Below, piece after piece: positions 22,926 to 32,911 of a DNA stretch of 64,000 nt (the first letter of the stretch is position 1; each line of letters begins with the position of its first letter). A program made the position numbers and the translations under genes. The stretch spans positions 21,715,805 to 21,779,804 of the forward strand of contig CM055111.1 in assembly GCA_029204225.1 (NCBI GenBank). Reading direction: 5' to 3'. Under the pieces are notes generated by a model. That model was given only the letters and a program-made list of their open reading frames with translations, did no database searches and was not told the origin of the DNA. This stretch comes from Diphasiastrum complanatum (Eukaryota; Streptophyta; Lycopodiopsida; Lycopodiales; Lycopodiaceae).

Positions 22926-23672
22926 GATTCACTGTGCATAGGTGTGATTCAATTCTATCTACTGCCAGGTTTAGGGAGAAGAATAATACCAAATATAGAA
23001 GGGTTTTCAGAAGATCAGTTGTCATATTGCCATATTTTTGCCACAAAAGTCAATTTTTTGCAAAAAAATTTGCAAAAATACTAGTATTACTCTTGATCCT
23101 TCGCCAAAACCTTCGTCGAGTTTCCAAAACATTCTATTTATAGTAAACTACTATTTTTGAGTTCGGCGAAGATTCTTCTTGTCCAGATTGTAGAAAATCT
23201 TGATTTTTACCCTCGTCAAACTACAAAAACTGTATTTTCTTGTGTCAGAAACCTTCATCCGGTTTCCCATTGTTTTATCTGTGTCAGATCTTGCATCTGA
23301 GAGGTCGGTGAAGGTTATTTCCATAGAAATTGACAAAAGATTTGATCAGAGATTTTTTTTTCAAAATAGCATTGTTGAACCTTCGTCGAGCCAATCTTCA
23401 CTTAGGGAACCTTCACCATTACTATTTTTAAGTTTTGATTTTCCAGATCAAGTCTCTATCAAAATTTAGGTCAAATCTAGTACATTCTGATTTGGATTCT
23501 AAGAAATTTTTCATTTTTTGAGAAGTATCAATCGATTGAATTTCAAAATCATTTTCACGATATAGAGTCAGATTCTTGAAAGTATAATAGATCTAGCAGA
23601 TTTGATCTGAGAAAGTTTTGATTGAAAAATCTAGATCCACTTTCATTGTCTGCTTGATTTGAATTTGTAAAA

Positions 23673-24240
23673 ATGGCTGTCTTTGGACCTGCTCCTGGAA
23701 GTGCTCCTCAGGAAGTCAATCCAATTATTGTTAGAAGAGCACCCCGTTTGGATCTACCCAAATATAATGGATTAACATATCCAGTTAGATTTCTTCAGAT
23801 CTATGCTGAATCCTGTGAAGTCTATGGAGAGAGTTTTTCCCCAAGATAAACTTAAGTTGTTTCCTATGGCCTTAACAGGCGCAACACAAGATTGATACTA
23901 TAATCAAGATGAAACTGAGCGTACAGATTGGGAGGCTGTTAAAAGAGCCCTTATCACACGATTCAAACCTCAAAAGTTTATGGAAGACCCTTTACTACTT
24001 TTAAGTAAAATTAAAATGGGAAAGCGGAAAATGATTCGAGATTACATTGAAAGGGTGAAACACCTCAGATCTGAGTGCAAACCTGAGCTGATTAACAAAA
24101 ATGCCATGATTATGTGATTTTTGTCAGGTCTACCTAAACGGATAAGACGTGAGCTGAAACGCCATAATGAGTATGCATCTTGCAGAATGGATGTTAGAGT
24201 TAGATGTGGATCTTCCATTCATGCTGAAATCTGAACTATA
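23673..24240 (+). pseudogene. Retrotrans_gag-type gag pseudogene (block 2)
   Basis: ATG at 23673 starts MAVFGPAPGSAPQEV, then IIVRRAPRLDLPKYNG and VRFLQIYAESCEVYG. After a frameshift near 23845 it continues LKLFPMALTGATQD-stop-YYNQ, where the stop replaces the family's Trp, then DWEAVKRALITRF, MEDPLLLLSKIKMGKRK and SGLPKRIRRELKRH. The order and the LTG..(W)YY centre match the retrotransposon gag domain used by Ty3/gypsy and related elements. No protease or pol of that superfamily follows. Copies at 7140-7960 (minus) and 43425-44690 (minus). Confidence 0.65.
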
Positions 24241-24349
24241 CTATCGCTCTCATGGGAACGAATCTACACGTGACAACTAACTTCGTCTCCTTGATGCTAG
24301 ATTGACTAGATCTTGGTTTGAGATTAGGCAGGGAAAGAAACCCACTACA

Positions 24350-24645
24350 CGAAGGTTCTTTTGCTGTATTTCTTAGGTTTTTGATGGTTTTTTGGTGTTT
24401 TCTGATGGTTTTGCAAATCTGCTTGGAATTAAACTTTGCCCTTCAATCTGAAGGTTCTGTGAATGAAACCAAAGCTTCCTGAAAGTTGGCAAACATTTTT
24501 TAGTAAGAGGTTAAAATGTTATTAGATCCGATGACGATTTCGTCTCCGTTTTGCTCAAATATGACAGAAATCACCAATTTTTGTTGTTTTCTCTGATTTC
24601 TCAAATCCAAATGGATCTTAAGAATGGTGATCTGAATAGCTTTCC
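24350..24645 (+). repeat. Inverted repeat, right arm
   Basis: Partner of 22625-22925; non-coding. The following 200 bp (24646-24845) lead without break into the copia integrase fragment. Confidence 0.45.
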
Positions 24646-24845
24646 TTGCTCAACAATCAGATTAGATTTTAAACAAGATTATCCACTCAAATCAAGCAAA
24701 ATCCCTTTCTCTCTCACAAAAAACATAAGAATTAGAAAATCCAACAATAATCAATCATCGGGTTGGACTTACAGACGCAGGGTGCCAAATCCCTCTCACT
24801 TACTAACTAGGGTTAGAGTTGCCTCGATATCCGCAAACCCTCCAA

Positions 24846-25503
24846 CAGAGGCCAAATGTCAACTTTCTTAAAACTTTTGGATGTACTTGCTATGTCAATA
24901 TAACTCTTGATGATAGGACAAAGGAGGATCCATCTTCAAGGAAAGGTATATGTGTTGGATATGGTGAGGTGAGTAAAGCCTACAAGGTTTATATTCCTAC
25001 TGCTAATAAGGTGATTATTGGTAGAGATGTTTTTTTTTATGAGGGGAATTTTCCAAAGGTGTCTTCAAGTGATGATGGTGTGGATGGATCTAACAATCTT
25101 CATGTTGTTGTGATGGATCCTACTTTAGATGGTGATGATGAAGGACCTTCATCAAGTCAAAAGCCAAGGAGAACATCAAGGGAAAGACAAACGCCTTCAA
25201 GGCCCACATATGATGAGAAATGTAAGCAAGTTGTTGGAGGTACACACTTTGTTGTCCTATTTTCTTTTGATGAACCTACTTGTGTAGATGAAGCAAGGAA
25301 CAAAGAGCAGTAGATCCAAGCAATAGATCTTGAGTATCAAGCCCTTATGAAGAATGGAACATGGAGATTGGTGGAGTCACCTAAGGACAAGAAAGCTATT
25401 GGATGTAAATGGATATTCAAGGTGAAGACAATCAATAAGGTTGGTGGCAAAAGGATATGCTCAAGAACATGGTATTGACTATGACGAAACCTTTGCACCT
25501 GTG
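24846..25503 (+). pseudogene. Copia integrase C-terminus to RT start, fused to the gag module
   Basis: Near-identical to 6480-5830 on minus: QRPNVNFLKTFGCTCYVN, GYGEVSKAYKVYI, SSSQKPRRTSRERQ, then a stop (TAG at 25313) where the RT start has TGG, and QAIDLEYQALMKN, KWIFKVKTI, GIDYDETFAPV. It ends at 25503 in a head-to-head join with a minus-strand gag. The fusion point to the upstream gag module (about 24845) is the same in both inverted copies. Confidence 0.8.
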
Positions 25504-25797
25504 GGATTCAAAACGCTTCTTCAAAAAATCCTAAGCTTCCAAAGATGATGTGCAGTTACCAACTTCTTTGAGAAGCTCTTTGGTAACATTCATCTTTATC
25601 ATGTGTAGAGCCTTCTTGGCCCTCTTGTCATACCTCACTTGATCTTGTTGTGTTGTTGGTCTCTCCTCCAAACCTACAACAATATCCAAAACATCATTCA
25701 TCTCAAGAAGTGACTCCATCCTCACTTTCCACAGTGAATAGTTACTTGAGGTAAGCCTATCATTGGCTTCCAACATGACTCCAATTGAGGTTGCCAT
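25504..25797 (-). pseudogene. 5' end of gag of the minus-strand copia element (host of the intact insertion)
   Basis: ATG at 25797 begins MATSIGVMLEANDRLTSSNY and follows the intact gag (MATNGGYMLESNDRLTSLNY) for about 88 codons to a TAG that replaces the Trp of EAW; homology continues to about 25504 and then stops at the join with plus-strand RT. Its leader runs from 25798 to 26149, is interrupted by the intact element, and resumes at 32015-32253. Its primer site and 5' LTR are at 32254-32265 and 32266-32911. Confidence 0.85.
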
Positions 25798-26154
25798 GTA
25801 GCAATGACCTGATCTTCTTTTTCAACCTATTTCAATGCACAAAGCACTCCTTTGAACAACAACAAATGCTTTCAAAAGGAATCACCAAGATTTTAAACTA
25901 TCTCAAAAATTCTCTTCTAGCACTTATACCAAGCAAATCAACACATAGAATCATGGAATCTTGATCAACCTATGATCTATTCTCAATCTAATGACTTTTG
26001 CCACTTCCTAAGATTGAAACACACTCAAATGAAGTCCAACAAACTCACTATCTAGAGATCCAATCAAAATTAAGTCTTTTACAAAATAACAAAAGATTGA
26101 TTATTTCAAATCTACATGCAAATGTTGAAAATTTGATTATGCAATCTATTAGCT

Positions 26155-26807
26155 GTGAAAAATTGTCAACTAGTAGTATTTTCCTAACTTGAGATTTTGT
26201 AGGCCTATGGCCAAATAAAAGTTAGAGATAGGTTCATACATGTATGTAGAGGCCCAAAGTATGTGTACACTACTTTTGAGGTCACATTAATTAGAGGAGG
26301 TCGAGTGTGGAGCTCTTCTATTGGCTCATAATTTGGTGCATTCCTATTTGACCAAATTTCTAGGTAGATGGGTGAATCCTATTGGACCCCAATTTTAGCC
26401 TATCATAAGACAAGTGGCCAAGAGGCACTATGGCTGCTATAAATAGCCATCTCCACGAGTATGTACACATCTCATTTTCATTCTATTGAATGAATGTTAT
26501 GCTCTTTGAAGGTCCATCTTCTTCTCTCTCACTTTTTTGTTCATATCTTGCATTCTAGCCACTAGAATTGTGATTTCTTTGTTGCTATGGCTTCACACGT
26601 GTGAAATGCAGGTTGTAGGCTCTGAAGTACGGACAGGGACAGCAAGTTTCTGTTTGTGGAAGCTTATGATCAGATTTTGATGTTTAGTTGATGTTTAGTA
26701 TGCTTAACATCACAATTTCTATCATTTTTTCAATCTAGATGTGCATAACTTCCATGGCCAAGATCTTTATGAAACTTTAGCATCTTTTGGATCTGAGTTT
26801 TTCACAT
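26155..26807 (+). repeat. 5' LTR (LTR-T)
   Basis: TG...CA boundaries (TGTGAAAATTG to TTTTTCACA). TATA box TATAAATA at 26438-26445 gives a likely start of transcription about 30 bp later. A perfect 14-bp palindrome TTCACACGTGTGAA is at 26592-26605 and is shared in part with other LTR families here. Confidence 0.95.
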
Positions 26808-26819
26808 GGTATCAGAGCA
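26808..26819 (+). other. Primer binding site of the intact element
   Basis: TGGTATCAGAGC, directly adjacent to the 5' LTR end; complementary to the initiator tRNA-Met 3' end. Confidence 0.95.
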
Positions 26820-27415
26820 TTAGGCGGCCAAATGTGCAGGTTTTGCCAGATTTAGAAGAGATTTGTGGGCGAGTTTGCTTTTGTAGCATTCCAATCAAGT
26901 TTCTAGCTAAAAATCTTGTTGATTTATGTGTAGAAATTGGATCTTTGTGATCAAAACATCATTTGTATGCATTTCAATTGAAGTAGGGCGAATTCCCTCT
27001 GTACTTATCAGAATAAGGAGACAAAATTTGTTTTGGAAAGAGGGAGATGCAAGATCCAACAAGATCCTATTAGTTTTCCATTCTAGCATATAGTTTTTTG
27101 ATTCAATTTCTTGCTTCTTCATGTCAAAAACTTCAAAATTGATGTAACCCTCTGATTTTCAGTTTGCTGAATGATTCAAGAGTGTATTTCAATCTTAGGA
27201 GTGAGGGAAAAGCAAGTATATTGAGGTTTGGTCTTGGTTTGATCAAGAAATCATAAAACTAGTGGCTAAAATTGAGGAAAAAGTGAGGAAAAGAGAGAAA
27301 AAGTAAGGTTTTAGGTTCCAAATCTTTGTGATTTCTTCTTGTGTTTCATTTGTTGATTCAAGAGAGTGCTTAGTGCATTGGAACAGGTCAAAGATCAGAG
27401 ATCAATCATTGCAAC

Positions 27416-30400
27416 ATGGCTACAAATGGAGGCTACATGTTGGAAAGCAATGATAGGCTTACCTCCCTCAACTATTCTACTTGGAAAGTAAGGATGGAGT
27501 CTTTGCTTGAGATGAATGAGTTGATGGATATTGTTGTAGGTGTGGAGGAGAGACCTTTGGCACCTCAAGAACAATTGAGGTATGACAAGAGGGCAAAGAA
27601 AGCCCTTCACATGATCAAGATGAATGTGACAAATGAGCTTATCAAAGAGGTTGGTAAGTGCACATCATCTAGTGAAGCTTGGGAAGCCTTGAAGAAGGTT
27701 TATGAATCCAAGTCTACTTCTAGAGTGTTGACTTTAAGAAGGCAAATCTTTTCTTGTATGCAAAAGAAGAGTGAGAATGGACATGCTTTTGTTTTGAGAG
27801 TTAAAGCATTGAATGATGAGTTAGCATGCATTAATGATGGCATAAATAATGAGGAGCTTGTTCAAGTGATTCTCAATGGCTTGTTGGATGATCATGCTAA
27901 TCTTGTTCAAAGTTATGCTATCCAAAAATGTTTACCAAGTGTTGGAGACTTGCAAGAGGTCTTGTTGGCTGAAGAATTCAGGTTGCAAGCAAGAGTGGGA
28001 GCATCTTCTACATCTCAAGGAGGAGAAGAGGAGGCAATGTTCTCTAAAGGCAAGTTCAAGGGCAAAGGTAAAAGCAATTGGTCTAAAGGGCAAGACCAAG
28101 GTGAGCACTCTACTTTTGGCAAAAAGAAGGATAGATCTAAGCTAAAATGTTTCTATTGTGGAGTCAAAGGGCATTTTGCTAGTGATTGTTTTAAGAAAAA
28201 GAGGGATCAAGGGGAAAAGCAAACCAATCTAACTATTGATGAGGGTGGGGATGAGCTTCTTTCAAATGATGCTTTTGTTATGTCATCTTGCTTGTTGGCT
28301 AATCATGGAGACATTGATCCTTGGTGGATTGATAGTGGAGCCACTTCTCATATGACATATCATAAAGAGTATTTTTCATCTTTAATGGCATTTGATGGTG
28401 ATAGGAAGGTAATCTATACCGCAAATGATGGTGAGTGTGCAATCAAGGGGATTGGCACAATTCCTATTTCACTTTCTACAAATAGGAATATAGAATTGAA
28501 AGATGTTTTGCTCATTCCATCCATTACCAAGAACTTACTTAGTGTAAGCCAAATGCTTGACAAAGGATTCAAAGTTGAGTTTGATGGTGATGCTTGCTTG
28601 ATCAAAAAGGGGTGTAGTATCATTGCAAAAGGGAAAAGGCAAGGGAAATTGTTCAAGCTTGATGCATGTGTTGTTGCTAACCAAGTTGGATGCATGGCAA
28701 ATGAACAAATGTCAATTCAAGAGGTATGGCATAAAAGGATGGGACATCTCAACTACAAGGCCTTGGAGGTAATAGCCAAAAAGGAGGTAGTAAGGGGACT
28801 TCCCAAGTCTCTTACTTGCTTGAATCATGTTTGTGAAGAATGTGCTTTGTCTAAATCACATAGATTGCCATATACTAGATCTATATCTAGATCTAAGATG
28901 CCTTTTTCTCTCTTGCATTCGGATATTCATGGTGTTACTACAATTAGCAATGGAGGTGCTAAGATGTATGTAACTTTCATTGATGATTTTAGTAGATTTT
29001 GTTGGGTTTATCTACTAAAGAGCAAGGATGAGGTGTTTGATGTGTTTGTCAAGTTCAAAGTTGCTATTGAGACTCAATTTACAACCAAAATCAAATGCTT
29101 GAGGAGCGACAATGGTGGTGAATACATTTCTAACAAATTCAAAGCCTTTTGCGATGAGCATGGGATCAAGAGGGAGTACACATGTCCAAGAACACCACAA
29201 CAAAATGGAGTGGCCGAGAGGAAGAATAGAACCTTGTGTGAGAGTGCAAAGGCAATGAGATTGAATGCTAATCTTCCTAAACCTTTTTGGAGTGATGCTT
29301 TGTTGTGTGCAAATTTCCTATGCAATAGATGGCCAAGTGTTGTATTGGAAGGAAAAACCCCTTTTGAAGCTTTGTTTGGTACGAAGCCTAATGTCAAGTT
29401 TCTAAGAACTTTTGGATGCATTTGCTACTTCAACATTACTCTTGATGATAGAACTAAGGAGGATCCATCTTCAAGAAAGGGCATTTTTGTTGGTTATAGT
29501 GAAGTAAGCAAAGCATATAGGATTTATGTTCCTTCAATCAAGAAAGTGTTCACAAGTAGGGATGTCATTTTTGATGAAAGTAACATTCCAAAAGTTGTTT
29601 CAAGTGATGATGGTGTTGTTGCAACTAATGTGCTTGATGACAATGGAGTTGATGACACATTGGATGTGGATGTTGAAGAAGCCTCTTCAAGTCAAATTCC
29701 AAGGAGAACTCCAAGGCATAAAGTGAAACCCTCAAGGCTCACTTATGATGACAAAGGTAAGCAAGTGGTGGATGGATCCAACTATGCTTTCCTAACTTCT
29801 TTTGATGTACCTTCATGTGTAGATGAAGCAAGGCAAAAAGAGGAATGGATCCAAGCAATGGATCTTGAGTTTGAAGCACTTATGAAGAACAACACATGGA
29901 GATTGGTGGAGCTTCCAAAGGGCAAAAGTGCAATTGGATGCAAATGGATCTTCAAGGTAAAGACAAATCAAGATGGATCTATCAACAAGTTGAAGGCAAG
30001 GTTGGTGGCTAAAGGTTATGCTCAAGAGCATGGCATTGACTATGAGGAAACCTTTGCACCCGTGGCAAAGATGGTGAGCATAAGAGTAATCATTTCCCTT
30101 GCAACTCTTTATGGATGGGATCTTTGGCAATTAGACATTTCTAATGCTTTCTTGAATGGTGATCTTGAAGAGGAAGTCTACATGGAGCAACCCGAGAGCT
30201 ATGTTTCTCATAGCAAGCCTAATCATGTGTGTTTTCTACAAAAAAGTTTGTATGGTCTTAAGCAAGCACCAAGGAGTTGGTATGCTAGGCTTAACTCTTT
30301 TCTACTTTCTCAAAACTTCACTATGAGTGAGTATGATCATTCACTTTACTTTAGAATTAGTGCTAATGATGTTACAATCCTTCTAATTTATGTGGATGAC

Positions 30401-31366
30401 ATTATTTTAAGTGGAGGGAACAAGGAAGATATAGAAGATATCAAGAAAGCACTAAAAAAGGAATTTGAAGTGCATGATCTTGGTCTTTTGAGCTATATCT
30501 TAGGAATAGAAGTAATTAGAACTTCTCAAATCACTTTTATTTCACAAGAGAAGTATGCTATTTCTATTCTCAATAGATTTCATATGGTAGATGCAAATCC
30601 TATTGATACACCTATGGAATCACATGTAAAGCTAACTATAAGAGGTAATGAAAGATCCTTCGAGGACATTACTCTCTATAGGAAGCTAATAGGTTCTCTT
30701 ATATATCTAACCATCACAAGACCTGATTTATCTTATTGTGTTGGTAGATTAAGCCAATTCATGCAAGATCCTAGCATAGAACATTGGAAACTAGGAAAGA
30801 GGATCTTGAGATACATCTCGGGAACAAAAGATTTTGGCATTGTTTATAGAGGCTCATCACCTAACTTATTTGGTTTTTCAGATTCAGATTTTGCAGGAGA
30901 CCTTATGGATAGAAAATCCATAAATGCACATGCTATTTTCATAGGTGATGGAGCTATCTCATGGATGTCGAAGAAACAAGCAACTATATCACTTTCTTCT
31001 AGTGAGGCCGAGTACAAAGCTTTGACATCATGCACAAAGGAGATGGTGTGGATCAAGAGGATGATTATGGAGCTTCATTTGCTGGATTTTTCAGAGAGTC
31101 CAATCATCTTTTGTGACAACCTTTCAGCCCAAAGTCTAGCAAGCAATCCGGTTTTCCATGCAAGGAGCAAACATATCGAGGTGGCTTACCATTTTGTGAG
31201 AGAACAAGTGTTGGCAAAAGAGATCAAGCTTGAACATGTCCCATCAAAGGAATGTGTGGCTGATATCTTTACCAAAGCATTGGGAAAGGACTTATTTTTC
31301 AAGCATAGAACAAGTCTTGGTGTACTTTCTAAATCTATGCTAAAACTAGTTGAAGAGGGAGTGTGA
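27416..31366 (+). CDS. Copia Gag-Pol polyprotein, 1316 aa, intact
   Basis: One uninterrupted frame. Gag UBN2 region about residues 50-190; zinc knuckle CFYCGVKGHFASDC at 245-258; protease active site DSGA at 306-309; pre-integrase zinc-binding HHCC (H439, H444, C473, C476); integrase catalytic triad D503, D565, E601 with the 35-residue D-E spacing; RT catalytic Asp907 (QLDISNAF) and YVDD at 992-995; RNase H residues D1156 or D1158, E1197, D1234 and D1283. Domain order protease-integrase-RT-RNase H is diagnostic for Ty1/copia. The stop overlaps the first bases of the 3' LTR. There is no separate env or extra ORF. It could supply integrase and RT in trans to the RT-less elements in this window. 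Confidence 0.95.
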   Translation: MATNGGYMLESNDRLTSLNYSTWKVRMESLLEMNELMDIVVGVEERPLAPQEQLRYDKRAKKALHMIKMNVTNELIKEVGKCTSSSEAWEALKKVYESKSTSRVLTLRRQIFSCMQKKSENGHAFVLRVKALNDELACINDGINNEELVQVILNGLLDDHANLVQSYAIQKCLPSVGDLQEVLLAEEFRLQARVGASSTSQGGEEEAMFSKGKFKGKGKSNWSKGQDQGEHSTFGKKKDRSKLKCFYCGVKGHFASDCFKKKRDQGEKQTNLTIDEGGDELLSNDAFVMSSCLLANHGDIDPWWIDSGATSHMTYHKEYFSSLMAFDGDRKVIYTANDGECAIKGIGTIPISLSTNRNIELKDVLLIPSITKNLLSVSQMLDKGFKVEFDGDACLIKKGCSIIAKGKRQGKLFKLDACVVANQVGCMANEQMSIQEVWHKRMGHLNYKALEVIAKKEVVRGLPKSLTCLNHVCEECALSKSHRLPYTRSISRSKMPFSLLHSDIHGVTTISNGGAKMYVTFIDDFSRFCWVYLLKSKDEVFDVFVKFKVAIETQFTTKIKCLRSDNGGEYISNKFKAFCDEHGIKREYTCPRTPQQNGVAERKNRTLCESAKAMRLNANLPKPFWSDALLCANFLCNRWPSVVLEGKTPFEALFGTKPNVKFLRTFGCICYFNITLDDRTKEDPSSRKGIFVGYSEVSKAYRIYVPSIKKVFTSRDVIFDESNIPKVVSSDDGVVATNVLDDNGVDDTLDVDVEEASSSQIPRRTPRHKVKPSRLTYDDKGKQVVDGSNYAFLTSFDVPSCVDEARQKEEWIQAMDLEFEALMKNNTWRLVELPKGKSAIGCKWIFKVKTNQDGSINKLKARLVAKGYAQEHGIDYEETFAPVAKMVSIRVIISLATLYGWDLWQLDISNAFLNGDLEEEVYMEQPESYVSHSKPNHVCFLQKSLYGLKQAPRSWYARLNSFLLSQNFTMSEYDHSLYFRISANDVTILLIYVDDIILSGGNKEDIEDIKKALKKEFEVHDLGLLSYILGIEVIRTSQITFISQEKYAISILNRFHMVDANPIDTPMESHVKLTIRGNERSFEDITLYRKLIGSLIYLTITRPDLSYCVGRLSQFMQDPSIEHWKLGKRILRYISGTKDFGIVYRGSSPNLFGFSDSDFAGDLMDRKSINAHAIFIGDGAISWMSKKQATISLSSSEAEYKALTSCTKEMVWIKRMIMELHLLDFSESPIIFCDNLSAQSLASNPVFHARSKHIEVAYHFVREQVLAKEIKLEHVPSKECVADIFTKALGKDLFFKHRTSLGVLSKSMLKLVEEGV

Positions 31367-32014
31367 AAAATTGTCAACTAGTAGTATTTTCCTAACTTGA
31401 GATTTTGTAGGCCTATGGCCAAATAAAAGTTAGAGATAGGTTCATACATGTATGTAGAGGCCCAAAGTATGTGTACACTACTTTTGAGGTCACATTAATT
31501 AGAGGAGGTCGAGTGTGGAGCTCTTCTATTGGCTCATAATTTGGTGCATTCCTATTTGACCAAATTTCTAGGTAGATGGGTGAATCCTATTGGACCCCAA
31601 TTTTAGCCTATCATAAGACAAGTGGCCAAGAGGCACTATGGCTGCTATAAATAGCCATCTCCACGAGTATGTACACATCTCATTTTCATTCTATTGAATG
31701 AATGTTATGCTCTTTGAAGGTCCATCTTCTTCTCTCTCACTTTTTTGTTCATATCTTGCATTCTAGCCACTAGAATTGTGATTTCTTTGTTGCTATGGCT
31801 TCACACGTGTGAAATGCAGGTTGTAGGCTCTGAAGTACGGACAGGGACAGCAAGTTTCTGTTTGTGGAAGCTTATGATCAGATTTTGATGTTTAGTTGAT
31901 GTTTAGTATGCTTAACATCACAATTTCTATCATTTTTTCAATCTAGATGTGCATAACTTCCATGGCCAAGATCTTTATGAAACTTTAGCATCTTTTGGAT
32001 CTGAGTTTTTCACA
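31362..32014 (+). repeat. 3' LTR (LTR-T)
   Basis: Preceded by the purine run gaagagggag. Same length as the 5' LTR with two compensating one-base indels. The palindrome TTCACACGTGTGAA is at 31800-31813. Confidence 0.95.
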
Positions 32015-32253
32015 TTAGCCACCACTTAGGCTGATCTAATGATCCAAAAATCTGCCAAATCCAGTACGTGAAATCAAAAATCGGAATTGATCAAGTTTAT
32101 AGAACTATATAGGGTTTTGATCTACAAAAGATCCAATTTACAAAAGCAAAAAACTCGATTTTGGTGTAGAATCCCCTCTAGCATGCTCTAGACTTGATAT
32201 CTTTATCAAATCATTGATAGATCTGATTTCCTCCTTCATAACCTGAAACACAA

Positions 32254-32265
32254 GCTTTGATACCA
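32254..32265 (-). other. Primer binding site of the older minus-strand copia element
   Basis: Reads TGGTATCAAAGC on minus, one mismatch from the iMet-type site, next to LTR-U. The leader continues leftwards to 32015, where the intact element interrupts it. Confidence 0.8.
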
Positions 32266-32911
32266 TGTGAAAGTTTTCAGATCATTAAGATCCAATCAAC
32301 TTGAAAGTTCTTTGGTCAGAAAGAGAAATACACTACCAGTCTCACCAATGTAGAAAAATCAGCATCTACACACAATATGAGATGCAAACACTAATAGAAC
32401 TTGATCAAACTTGAATGAAATGATAAAGTACTATTGCTATCCTTAAAAAACCAGCAAGCTACTGTATTTCACACATGTGGATCCGAAAAGAGCAATTGTA
32501 GATCATTCTACACATAAACTTCCATGCAATCACAAGTATAGTGCACCAATGGATGGTAGAACCCAAGAGAACCATGTATAAGCATGAAATAAGACAGAGC
32601 AGAGAGAAGATCGCTCTCTCCACGAGTTACATCATTTTATAACAAGTCCAAACCCTATTTGGCCACTTGGCTTTCCCTCCAAAATGCTAACCCTATATTT
32701 TTGGGTCTAGATTCAATGTACTCAAACTTCAAATTTGAATCTACTCAAACTCGCCTTCTAGCTTTCCCACACTTTCAAAAAGTGTTTATTCAAATGATAT
32801 TTAGACTAATGAACTTTGAAAGTCAATCTCTAAGTCTAAAAACAAAGTTGGCCTCAATATGCCAAATATGGAAATATAGCAAATATAATGAAACTAGTTG
32901 AATCTTTCACG
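32266..32911 (-). repeat. LTR-U, 5' LTR of the older minus-strand copia element
   Basis: Read leftwards from (C)GTGAAAGATTCAACTAG at 32911 to CTTTCACA at 32266, about 646 bp; the first T appears mutated to C. It contains cacacatgtgg (a decayed form of the LTR palindrome) near 32470. It sits directly inside Helitron coding sequence, so this element inserted into the Helitron. Confidence 0.8.

Larger units (their letters stand above)
26155..32014 (+). mobile_element. Intact Ty1/copia LTR retrotransposon
   Basis: Complete element of 5860 bp: 5' LTR, tRNA-iMet primer site, 596-bp leader, one long gag-pol frame, polypurine tract, 3' LTR. It is flanked by a perfect 5-bp target-site duplication TTAGC (26150-26154 and 32015-32019). 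The two LTRs are both 653 bp and, compared by eye, differ only by two single-base indels in A runs. All catalytic motifs are present. It is therefore a recent insertion and possibly autonomous. It landed in the leader of an older minus-strand copia element. Confidence 0.95.

Noticed and set aside
32019-32030. Longer target duplication for the intact element
   Set aside because: Only TTAGC is repeated on both sides; bases beyond differ.
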